Notes under the pieces: generated by a model
Told to the model about the DNA's origin: nothing
The model's input: only the letters and a program-made list of their open reading frames with translations
Database searches by the model: none
Part shown: positions 1 through 7,229 of the stretch, one piece after another
Layout: every line of letters starts with the position of its first letter
Position numbering within the stretch: position 1 is the stretch's first letter
Assembly (NCBI GenBank): GCA_011525095.1
Contig: WTIV01000122.1
Coordinates: forward strand, 1 to 9,714
DNA: 9,714 bases
Origin: Methanobacteriota archaeon
GTDB taxonomy: Archaea > Thermoplasmatota > Poseidoniia > Poseidoniales > Poseidoniaceae
Direction: 5' to 3'
Position numbers and translations under genes: made by a program

Positions 1-632
1 ATCAAAATTCTTTCTTCCAATTTGTTCAGTCTCGCATCAAACTGCTTTCTCAAACCTCTTTGGTCATCATTACCAAACCAATCGCTGAGGATTAACGAAA
101 GAGCTACTGCGCAAATCCCAGTCTGGAGATAAGCAGATGTGTCATCAAAACTCACCGTGGTAAGGAGGGAAGCAGATAGGACAAATCCTAGTACTCCCAT
201 TACCGACCTGAATTTCATGACAGCGACATCGCCTTGCAGTATCTCTCTACTTGTTGTAAAAAGCGCGTATGAAACAATCAACAGGATTGACATACCGATT
301 AATTCAGAAATATCCCCTTCAAAGTTTGAAAGCGCGACTACGGCCATAGGAAGCCATGCAACCGTTGCTATGATTCCGATTCTAGACCTAGATTTCTTAT
401 CCATTATTCCCAAGTCTTGAACAAAGATTCCCCATGCAATGATAATCAATGCATACATTAAGTCAGAATTCAGTGAATTTCCTGCAATACCTGACTTCAG
501 AGTTGGCCAAGCCAACCAAACCGCAGCGCTGAGCAGCACAAGTGCGGATAACCCAGCAAGTTTCTCGACCTTATCAAGACGAGATTTGGACTCCGCTTTG
601 ATTGCTTCCTCCAAATCAACAAAGCCATCCAT
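1..632 (-). CDS. Multi-pass membrane protein of unknown function (partial, runs off left edge)
   Basis: An uninterrupted minus-strand reading frame begins at ATG 632-630 and stays open for 210 codons to the window edge, so the 3' end is missing. I do not recognise the family. The protein starts with a charged helix (residues 5-24, rich in E, K and R). About six hydrophobic segments follow, near residues 26-43, 58-75, 85-102, 109-125, 143-160 and 168-184. It then turns into a charged, coiled-coil-like helix from about residue 190 (RGLRKQFDARLNKLEER) that is still running at the edge. Both the N- and C-terminal charged helices suggest a membrane core with cytoplasmic coiled-coil ends. The start is supported by an AGGTGG motif at 640-645, 7 bases upstream. 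The gene lies 26 bases downstream of the surface-protein gene on the same strand, so the two are probably co-transcribed. Plus-strand frames over the same bases translate to compositionally odd shadows. Confidence 0.8.
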   Translation of the reverse strand, partial: MDGFVDLEEAIKAESKSRLDKVEKLAGLSALVLLSAAVWLAWPTLKSGIAGNSLNSDLMYALIIIAWGIFVQDLGIMDKKSRSRIGIIATVAWLPMAVVALSNFEGDISELIGMSILLIVSYALFTTSREILQGDVAVMKFRSVMGVLGFVLSASLLTTVSFDDTSAYLQTGICAVALSLILSDWFGNDDQRGLRKQFDARLNKLEERIL

Positions 633-639
633 AACGAAC

Positions 640-645
640 CCACCT
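640..645 (-). promoter_or_regulatory. Ribosome-binding site of the left-edge membrane protein
   Basis: Read on the minus strand this is AGGTGG, one base from the AGGAGG consensus, with a 7-base spacer to ATG 632. The same 7-base spacing is seen for thrS and for the large membrane gene, which supports the chosen start. Confidence 0.55.
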
Positions 646-658
646 GTGCTCTATCATA

Positions 659-3160
659 TCAGAATCGCGGTTCATTGCGTGACCTAGCCCAAACAATACC
701 CAAAATACCTAAAGTTACGACAATAAATAATTCCAGACCACCAAATCCGATGCCAGAGTTATATTCGCTAGTTGAATACTTGACAACAGTCTGATTGGAA
801 TCGTCTAGGTATGATAACTCTACAGAGAAGGTCTCAAACCAGTCCATGTCTACTTTCATAGTGACAATTGTCGTAGTAGTTTGTGAGAAACTCGAAGGTC
901 CAATTATTGAATCGACACATACGTCGTCACTACACAGAATGAACTCTGTGGTGCTTGCTCCATTGTTTTGAACCGTGATCCAAAACTGATTCTCTCCAGG
1001 TTCGATATCAGTTGTTGAAGATTGTATGTCAATAACCTCTAGATTCCTAGCGATTGGAGGCGCTATTGCAACACCAAAAGTATGGCCTGCTAAATTACCA
1101 TTCTCATCCAAACCTGCAACGTTGATTTCATGGTATCCTACGGCGAAGTCTGGCAGATCCCAATACTGTACCTCTAACCATGATAAATCGGTATATTCTT
1201 GCCCTAAAATATTAATTGAAAATTTAATTTTATCAATTGAAGTATGGTCATCAAAACTTTGTGTTAAATTGAGCCTCAAAGATTCTCCTGGACGGGTTAC
1301 AGATGGGGCCTCAATCCAATTTCCGTCCGCATCTAATTTTTCTATTTCAGCAATAATAACTGGACCATTATTGTCGATTAATTTCACTGTCCAATTCCCC
1401 GAAGTTGTGTGGCCTACATCATCAGTAATATCAGCAGCTAACCAGTATTCTACCTGATTCCTTTGTTTGTGTCTCTCACTTATGTTATCATAAATCGAAT
1501 TAAGACTAGAATCAGCACTAAATGAGGTTTGGAGAAGTTTACCGTTATACCACCAATCATCTGATTTGTTACTTGTCCAGTATACGTCTAGATCATCGTC
1601 ATGGTCGTCGCTTATGTCTAAATCAAACTCAAAGTATCCTGGAGCAATTTCGATGACTTGATCTGTTGAATTTAGAATCGGATGCCCGCCGTCCAGAACT
1701 AGGGAAGTTGAGAGGGTCCCGTTCAATCCACCCTCGTCCGTGCAAGTGACAGATATCGGCAACTGTGAGTCTTTTGAGAAAGCTGTTAGGTCAACTTCAA
1801 GATTAGACGTTAATCCTGAAATATTCCATTCACAGATATGCGCTGAAAGTGGTGCGTCATCGATTATTGCTGTGAAGTTGTATGAGGTACTCTCCCAAGG
1901 CAATGCTGTATTTTCACCGATTGAAACAACAGGAGCACTATTTTGCCCTAATGTTATCGTGTAATATCCAGAAATCGAGGTTTCATCTCTTTGCAGAGTG
2001 AAATTGTTTGGTTCACCGTCAATCCACTCATTTAGCGGACTGGACAGGTATTGCCATCCTCCATCGGTAACAACAGTGAGGGGTGTTGATTGACGTATGT
2101 CGTTTTGGAATGGGACCTCGAGTCGTAATAGGTTGATGCTTGAGCGCTGGGCTGAAATTTCGGCCGATTCATTCCATCCCCAATAACCGCTGGAGAAATC
2201 GATTTCTGAAACGATGTTTAGATTTGAAAAAATCACTGCCGAATCATCGATTAAACAGCATAGAGAATGCTTGCCGTTGTGGTAGTTTATTGATTCAAGC
2301 AACGAATTGAGTTCTGATACATCACCTCCCAAGAATCGATTTACTTGGCTTTCAATTCCAGCACTAACTCCTGGAATGAAAGGTAATCCAAGACCGGTAT
2401 TGAAGATGTGATTGGCATGCCAAATTCCTGTTATGTTTTCATTTGGCTGAAGGCCTGAAGTAAAGTTAATTTCCGCAAAGCCATGTACTGCACTAGCGTT
2501 TAATTGTTCATTGAGCCATTCAGAGGTAGGAGGCCAAGTTGTGTTCCCAATCGGCATCCCCTTGTCAAAAGCCCTTGCAGCCCATCCGCCTCCGTATTCA
2601 CCCACAGTTATGTTTTGGTCTTGCCAAGCAACGACTGTCCCAGTGCCGGTATGTACAGCCTTTACCGTTATGTTAGAGGAATAATTTCCTTGGATTCCAT
2701 AAGTAGTGGTGGCATTTGGAATCGTAATGCTAGATTGGCTATTTCTTGTTTCAGAGCCTCCTTCTCCAAGCAATACAACCGGTATACCGCTCGGAGCATC
2801 CACCGGGCCATCATTGACCTCTACTTCCCAGTCGGTACCCAAAGCTTGCATGGTGTGTGCGCCAGTTACAGTAAACAGATCTTCGATTATTGGATGAGCC
2901 TGTAGCACAATGGTTGTTTGAGATGAGGGGACAGGTGGGTGCCACATGACGACATATCCCTCACATGTCGCTCTGGCTTGGTACATACCCTTGCCTGGAT
3001 TGTCAATAACTGCACCTGTCCAAGGCTCTGTTAATGTGATTTCACAGTCTTGAATAGGGTTTCCAAAAGGGTCCTCTATTTCTACCACCCAAGTGCTGCC
3101 TTCCTCGGCCCATGCCGCTGGAACCAATAGCAAAAACACTAGCAACAAAACCCTGCGCAT
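659..3160 (-). CDS. Secreted, C-terminally anchored Ig-like surface protein
   Basis: A protein of 833 residues from ATG 3160. The N-terminus is a textbook signal peptide: MRR, a hydrophobic core LLLVFLLLVPAA, and a likely cleavage after AWA (about residue 18). A single hydrophobic segment at about 808-825 followed by ARSRNEPRF anchors the C-terminus, so nearly all of the chain should lie outside the cell. Residues 24-87 look like a small beta-sandwich of the carboxypeptidase-regulatory or Ig type (DPFGNPI, then ...GMYQARATCEGY), with Cys39 and Cys66 placed for a disulfide. Residues about 410-600 resemble PKD or cadherin-like Ig repeats with an acidic DDHDDD stretch. Residues about 705-795 resemble a CARDB-type adhesion domain. 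The middle region (about 210-375) is unrecognised. There are 19 N-x-S/T sequons. The reading frame extends 25 codons further to a GTG at 3235, but that would place the signal peptide internally and has no ribosome-binding site. Role inferred: cell-surface or adhesion protein. The exact function is unknown. Confidence 0.88.
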   Translation of the reverse strand: MRRVLLLVFLLLVPAAWAEEGSTWVVEIEDPFGNPIQDCEITLTEPWTGAVIDNPGKGMYQARATCEGYVVMWHPPVPSSQTTIVLQAHPIIEDLFTVTGAHTMQALGTDWEVEVNDGPVDAPSGIPVVLLGEGGSETRNSQSSITIPNATTTYGIQGNYSSNITVKAVHTGTGTVVAWQDQNITVGEYGGGWAARAFDKGMPIGNTTWPPTSEWLNEQLNASAVHGFAEINFTSGLQPNENITGIWHANHIFNTGLGLPFIPGVSAGIESQVNRFLGGDVSELNSLLESINYHNGKHSLCCLIDDSAVIFSNLNIVSEIDFSSGYWGWNESAEISAQRSSINLLRLEVPFQNDIRQSTPLTVVTDGGWQYLSSPLNEWIDGEPNNFTLQRDETSISGYYTITLGQNSAPVVSIGENTALPWESTSYNFTAIIDDAPLSAHICEWNISGLTSNLEVDLTAFSKDSQLPISVTCTDEGGLNGTLSTSLVLDGGHPILNSTDQVIEIAPGYFEFDLDISDDHDDDLDVYWTSNKSDDWWYNGKLLQTSFSADSSLNSIYDNISERHKQRNQVEYWLAADITDDVGHTTSGNWTVKLIDNNGPVIIAEIEKLDADGNWIEAPSVTRPGESLRLNLTQSFDDHTSIDKIKFSINILGQEYTDLSWLEVQYWDLPDFAVGYHEINVAGLDENGNLAGHTFGVAIAPPIARNLEVIDIQSSTTDIEPGENQFWITVQNNGASTTEFILCSDDVCVDSIIGPSSFSQTTTTIVTMKVDMDWFETFSVELSYLDDSNQTVVKYSTSEYNSGIGFGGLELFIVVTLGILGIVWARSRNEPRF

Positions 3161-3259
3161 GTAACCTAGGAGGAATCCATACCACATCAAGAAAGCGGAA
3201 TCACGCGCCCATATGTTCAAGGTCGTCATTGGCACAAGCCGTAGGGAAGGGGGAGAGTT
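3161..3259. promoter_or_regulatory. Divergent promoter region between surface-protein gene and pyrB
   Basis: These 99 bases separate two divergent starts, so both promoters must lie here or within the gene ends. The only notable AT-rich element is a CATATG palindrome at 3210-3215, about 45-50 bases from each start codon. It could be part of a TATA box for either side, but the match is weak. The surface gene has no convincing Shine-Dalgarno sequence before ATG 3160, which would suit a leaderless or short-leader transcript. pyrB has GGGGGAG (3249-3255) with a 4-base spacer to its ATG. No clear operator or RNA switch was seen. Confidence 0.45.
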
Positions 3260-4210
3260 ATGCCCGGATTAATCACCATGGACGACCTTACTAACGACGA
3301 GATTATCTCGATTCTTGATGATGCTGAAAAGTTACTTCCTGTTGCTAGAGGTGAACTCTATCTCCCTCTATTGCAAGGTAGAATACTAGGCAATTTGTTC
3401 TTCGAACCATCTACCCGCACTCGCATGTCATTTGAAACTGCAATGAAGAGACTGGGTGGAGATGTTGTGAACCTTGGGGACGTCAAGACATCCTCGGTTG
3501 TCAAGGGAGAAACCCTATTCGATACAATACAGATGGTGGATGGATACACCGACATTATCGCTATGCGCCATCCACGTCAAGGTGCAGCACAGTATGCTTG
3601 TGACAGTGCAAGAGTTCCAATCTTAAACGGTGGAGATGGTGCTGGACATCACCCAACACAGACAATGCTTGACCTATTCACAATTAGACAAGCACATGGT
3701 ACTCTAGAAGGATTGAATGTTGTTCTAGCAGGAGATCTTCGCTATGGCAGAACAGTCCACTCGCTATCTCACGCTCTTGTTCGATTCGGTTGCAATGTAA
3801 CGTTTGCTTCACCTGATAGTTTAAGGATGCCTGAAGAAATCGTTGCTGACTTGAAAGCACATGGAGCTGAAGTCGTTGAAACCGATGACCTGCTTGGACA
3901 GATTGATAATGCTGATGTCATCTACATGACTCGAATCCAGAAAGAGAGATTCCCAGACGAGGATGAATACGCAAAGGTTGCAGGCGCATACAAATTACAA
4001 GCCAGTGATCTAGATGGTGCTAAGGCTGGCATGATTATCATGCACCCACTTCCGAGGGTTGACGAAATTCATCCATCTGTAGACTCAACCAGGCACGCTA
4101 GATATTTCGAGCAGGCATTCAATGGAGTGGTTGCAAGAATGGCACTGATGTGTTGGCTACTTGGAGTAAAAGTTCCTGAGGATGTTACCAAAGAAGGGGT
4201 GGTACTATGA
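3260..4210 (+). CDS. pyrB: Aspartate carbamoyltransferase, catalytic subunit
   Basis: This enzyme condenses carbamoyl phosphate with L-aspartate to give N-carbamoyl-L-aspartate, the first committed step of pyrimidine synthesis, in the cytoplasm. The 316-residue length is normal for the family. The carbamoyl-phosphate motif FFEPSTRTR is at residues 47-55, the mobile-loop SSVVKGE at 78-84, RHP at 103-105, HPTQ at 131-134, the aspartate-side RYGRTVHS at 161-168, TRIQKER at 224-230, and HPLPR at 262-266, so all active-site elements are present. From memory, its N-terminus (MPGLITMDDL) aligns with the start of archaeal homologues such as that of Methanocaldococcus, which favours ATG 3260 over the internal ATG at 3278. 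A GGAG lies 4 bases upstream. The stop overlaps the start of pyrI by 4 bases (ATGA), implying translational coupling and equal output of the two chains of the holoenzyme. Confidence 0.98.
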   Translation: MPGLITMDDLTNDEIISILDDAEKLLPVARGELYLPLLQGRILGNLFFEPSTRTRMSFETAMKRLGGDVVNLGDVKTSSVVKGETLFDTIQMVDGYTDIIAMRHPRQGAAQYACDSARVPILNGGDGAGHHPTQTMLDLFTIRQAHGTLEGLNVVLAGDLRYGRTVHSLSHALVRFGCNVTFASPDSLRMPEEIVADLKAHGAEVVETDDLLGQIDNADVIYMTRIQKERFPDEDEYAKVAGAYKLQASDLDGAKAGMIIMHPLPRVDEIHPSVDSTRHARYFEQAFNGVVARMALMCWLLGVKVPEDVTKEGVVL

Positions 4211-4683
4211 GTCAAGAAGCGAATATGAGAAGAGTAACCGCGATTAAGAATGGTACAGTAATCGATCACGTTCCTGCTGGTAAGGCACTCTCAGTTCTCA
4301 AGATGTTGGGTATTGAAGGTGACATGTCTAACCCAGTCTCTCTTGTAATGAATGTTCCATCAAAGAAGATGGGTGGCAAAGATATCATCAAAGTTGAGGA
4401 TAGAGAATTGACTCAAAATGAGTTGGATAGACTTGCTTTGGTAGCTCCAGACGCATCTGTTGCAATTATTCGTGCTTATTCGGTCGCAGAGAAATTAGAG
4501 ATCAACCTCACAGATGAGGTTGTTAATGTAGCGAGGTGCACTTTCTCCAATTGTATTACAACCAATCCAAGAGAGCCTCTGCCACACAGGTTGGTTGTAA
4601 CAAATAGAGAACCACTTGAGTTGAGATGCAGATATTGTGGTAAGACTCAGGAAATCGAGGGACTAGTAGACAACTTGCTTTGA
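4207..4683 (+). CDS. pyrI: Aspartate carbamoyltransferase, regulatory subunit
   Basis: The regulatory chain binds nucleotide effectors and links catalytic trimers into the allosteric holoenzyme; it has no catalytic activity of its own. The 158 residues show the nucleotide-binding N-terminal domain (VTAIKNGTVIDHVPAGKAL, residues 10-28) and a C-terminal zinc domain with four cysteines at 111, 116, 141 and 144 (C-x4-C ... C-x2-C), the expected structural zinc site that contacts PyrB. The start is the ATG of the ATGA overlap with pyrB, preceded by GGGGTGG. A second in-frame ATG at residue 7 is possible, but the longer form matches the usual N-terminal length. Its TGA stop at 4681-4683 is immediately followed by the complementary-strand stop codon of the next gene. 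The presence of pyrI implies that this organism's ATCase is allosterically controlled, presumably by CTP and ATP as in known homologues. Confidence 0.97.
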   Translation: MSQEANMRRVTAIKNGTVIDHVPAGKALSVLKMLGIEGDMSNPVSLVMNVPSKKMGGKDIIKVEDRELTQNELDRLALVAPDASVAIIRAYSVAEKLEINLTDEVVNVARCTFSNCITTNPREPLPHRLVVTNREPLELRCRYCGKTQEIEGLVDNLL

Positions 4684-7218
4684 TTACAGATCAAACAACT
4701 CGGCTTTTTCACAGGCCTCGAAATCAATCCATCCCGGCATACCTAAGTCGACTGGTACGCCACCTACTGTGGTAATAATTCCAGTCATGATTAGGTAATT
4801 TGCGAATGGTGGGTTTGGCCAAGCAGCCTTCTTCCATCCTTTCTTTCCTAGTTTCTTTGTTGTGGTTTCTCGCCTAGTTGTCCAAGCATTTGCGAACCAA
4901 GTATGAATCTTCATCATGTTAGTTCTATTATCTGGTGCAGCGACTACGTTGTGAGAACTTTGCCAGTTCTTTTCCCAGTCGCCATCCATTGTATCGGCCC
5001 AGATTAATCCAGTTTTCTCAGATTCAGGTAATTCTAGTTCGCCTTTCGTCGCAAGATAGATTGCTAGCCTACGCAAATGCGGATGTCTTGGATGCTTCTT
5101 CATCGCTTTTTCAACGATATTTATCGCACTTGCCTTCATTCCTCTATCGATGTAGAGCAGAGCTCTTGCGGTTTGGCCATGTGGCCAGTCATCCATGTCA
5201 ATGTCATTTTTCTTTACCCAAGCTTCGAGTTTGTCCAAGGCTATTTCTGGTTGCGACCATATTCTGAATCTTGCGATGTCTCCTAGTATGTGCAATTTTG
5301 ATGCAGGTTTATACTTCCATGGAATATCACTTGCAGGGATGCCATCTCTAAATCTCTTCAAGAGGTCGATATTGCGCTTTGTTAGTCCATCGACGCGCAA
5401 TAGTGGCCGCACCGACTTAGGCAAAGGTACTGAAGGGTCTAGCACGGAAGTTACCCACTTTAGCCTAGCAGACTCAATGTCTTCATCTGCAAGATATTCC
5501 AGTCTAGGAATTACTTCCGGAATGTCTCTTTGAGCCAGTGATGCTGCTGCTAGAATGACTCTAGCGATTTCCGCGGTCCTTCCTGCCCTTAAAGCGAGGA
5601 AAGAGAGCGCAACCTGTTCAGCTTGGTCCCATCTTCCAAAGCCCATCAGCATCTCCATACTTGCTTCAGTTCTGCGAACTAAAGAGAGACCTTCGATGCT
5701 TTCTTCGCCATGGTCTTCGTATAGCAATTCCATTTTCTCCATGGCCTTGGACCAATTGTCTGATTTGATCAGTTGTCTGAAATCTTCACCTTGGCGGTAA
5801 ATCATTTGCTCAATCGCTTCCAATTGTATTCTCTTTTGGTTAGCCATTGCATCGAATGAAATGTCATCCAATCTCTGACCCGTTCTTCTTGACATAATCC
5901 ATATGCCTAGGAAAACAACTTGTCCACCTGAAGCGAGCATCCATGTCATTTCCTCTAATGCATCTTTTCTGATAACTTGGCAAATTGAATCCTGCCATGA
6001 GCCACACTGCGAGCCTTGTGGAAGGTATTGCGAATCCCAAAATGTCAACATTGCAAGAGCGAGCAACAACATTGACTGGCCAGCGAAACCTGTGAAACAG
6101 AAGTTCAGAACATTCGCTTGCTGAGACCTTTCACTTCGCAAAAGACGCGAATCTGCTAGGCGTATACCTCCTTTTCCAGAAACGTCAGCAATATCTAGGA
6201 ACAGAATTCTTGCAACCTCATAGACGAATAAGAATCCTACAATGGCTACGTTCAGCAATAAAAACAGCAGTACAATAGTTACTAGCGGAACCCTAATTCC
6301 GGGCTCAGAGATGTGTGAAAATAGCTCAATTGCGTAGAATCCAATCACTCCTCCCTCTTCCATAATCGACGATTGTGGGCGATATTCAGGAAGGTCTAGA
6401 ACTCTCTCTGAATGTTCGAACATCGTTGGGTCTATACCGAGTAAGATTAGCGAAACAAATGTGTTGAAGGCAATAAATGGCATCGCTGCCGTATTAATCC
6501 AGACAAGGGTTGAGACGAATTGCTTCCTTGCTGGTGGTTTGTAAGGGTAAAACGCGGAAGGTTCACCCTTGGAGAGTTGTCTGCTTGATTCCGTTAGCGC
6601 GGTCCAAGAAGATCCCATTACCCTCCCGTAGGCGATGAAGCCTGGGGCGAAAGCCAAACAACCCGTGATAGCAAGTCTTCTGTCAAATTCAACCTCTGCA
6701 AAATACATGATGTACCAAAGCATGATGAGCGACGTAAACCATAGAATAGTAATCGATACGCCTACACCATTCCTGAATGTACTCGCACCTTGCAATGTCG
6801 CTCTTCGTCCTCCTGTTCGATTAACGATTTGAGTGCTCATCGATACTCCGGTTGAAATCATAGCTGGTACGATAATCAGAATTAGTGCCATGGCTAGAGA
6901 AACTTGATGCAATCCTTCAGTCAAATCCATTTGATAAAACAGCCATTCCATGCCTAGCAAAATAGCGCCTGTCAAAGCCATTACGTAAACCGTTAGGCCA
7001 TTACGCATGCCCTTGGTTTTGAGCAGTTTCTTTGCTTCTTCTTTAGTCGCAGTAACCGTGTGTACCTCGTAGCGTTTAGGCCCGGTAGGGAATGCAACTT
7101 GCAGCCCGGAAAGACCTCTGGGAATAATGAACTCTTGGAATAGGTAAGAGATTACGGCGGAAAGCGTTACGGCAAGAATTGCCATACCGTCTATGCCGCT
7201 AACTAACTCTATACCCAT
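4684..7218 (-). CDS. Large polytopic membrane protein with TPR-like C-terminal half, unknown function
   Basis: An 844-residue protein that I do not recognise. The first half is a membrane domain with about nine hydrophobic segments, near residues 13-32, 76-95, 106-125, 152-173, 183-199, 237-262, 309-340, 370-393 and 424-442. A conspicuous polar loop of about 40 residues (35-75) lies between helices 1 and 2 and contains GPKRYEVHTVTATKEEAKK. Residues 450-730 are soluble, alpha-helical and repeat-like: pairs such as 485-530 and 680-728 carry the small-residue, glycine and proline spacing of TPR or other alpha-solenoid repeats (for example ARALLYIDRGMKASAINIVE). A basic, Trp-rich tract (779-800) precedes a final stretch 801-844 with a semi-hydrophobic GIITTVGGVPVDLG segment and an acidic end. 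The start at ATG 7218 has GAGG (7226-7229) with a 7-base spacer overlapping the thrS stop, so translation is probably coupled to thrS. A scaffold or membrane-complex role is plausible but not shown. Confidence 0.9.
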   Translation of the reverse strand: MGIELVSGIDGMAILAVTLSAVISYLFQEFIIPRGLSGLQVAFPTGPKRYEVHTVTATKEEAKKLLKTKGMRNGLTVYVMALTGAILLGMEWLFYQMDLTEGLHQVSLAMALILIIVPAMISTGVSMSTQIVNRTGGRRATLQGASTFRNGVGVSITILWFTSLIMLWYIMYFAEVEFDRRLAITGCLAFAPGFIAYGRVMGSSWTALTESSRQLSKGEPSAFYPYKPPARKQFVSTLVWINTAAMPFIAFNTFVSLILLGIDPTMFEHSERVLDLPEYRPQSSIMEEGGVIGFYAIELFSHISEPGIRVPLVTIVLLFLLLNVAIVGFLFVYEVARILFLDIADVSGKGGIRLADSRLLRSERSQQANVLNFCFTGFAGQSMLLLALAMLTFWDSQYLPQGSQCGSWQDSICQVIRKDALEEMTWMLASGGQVVFLGIWIMSRRTGQRLDDISFDAMANQKRIQLEAIEQMIYRQGEDFRQLIKSDNWSKAMEKMELLYEDHGEESIEGLSLVRRTEASMEMLMGFGRWDQAEQVALSFLALRAGRTAEIARVILAAASLAQRDIPEVIPRLEYLADEDIESARLKWVTSVLDPSVPLPKSVRPLLRVDGLTKRNIDLLKRFRDGIPASDIPWKYKPASKLHILGDIARFRIWSQPEIALDKLEAWVKKNDIDMDDWPHGQTARALLYIDRGMKASAINIVEKAMKKHPRHPHLRRLAIYLATKGELELPESEKTGLIWADTMDGDWEKNWQSSHNVVAAPDNRTNMMKIHTWFANAWTTRRETTTKKLGKKGWKKAAWPNPPFANYLIMTGIITTVGGVPVDLGMPGWIDFEACEKAELFDL

Positions 7219-7225
7219 GCGTTTG

Positions 7226-7229
7226 CCTC
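7226..7229 (-). promoter_or_regulatory. Ribosome-binding site of the TPR membrane protein, inside thrS stop
   Basis: On the minus strand this reads GAGG within GTGAGGC, 7 bases before ATG 7218, and it shares bases with the thrS TGA (7230-7228). The arrangement favours one transcript and reinitiation by ribosomes finishing thrS. Confidence 0.5.

Noticed and set aside
139..687. Two plus-strand frames (139-420 and 439-687) covering the left edge
   Set aside because: They lie opposite the continuous minus-strand membrane gene, which has clear transmembrane segments and a ribosome-binding site. The plus-strand products lack any coherent domain.
1026..2905. Plus-strand frames of up to 143 residues inside the surface-protein gene
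   Set aside because: They are antisense to a long gene with signal peptide, domains and anchor; composition is non-protein-like and no ribosome-binding site was seen.
3210..3215. CATATG palindrome as a regulator operator for pyrB
   Set aside because: A 6-base palindrome alone is too short and common; it is kept only as a weak promoter hint.
3161..3235. Extended start of the surface protein at GTG 3235
   Set aside because: It would add 25 residues before a textbook signal peptide and has no ribosome-binding site.
4935..5800. Plus-strand frames of 69-112 residues opposite the TPR membrane protein
   Set aside because: Antisense shadows without start signals or recognisable domains.
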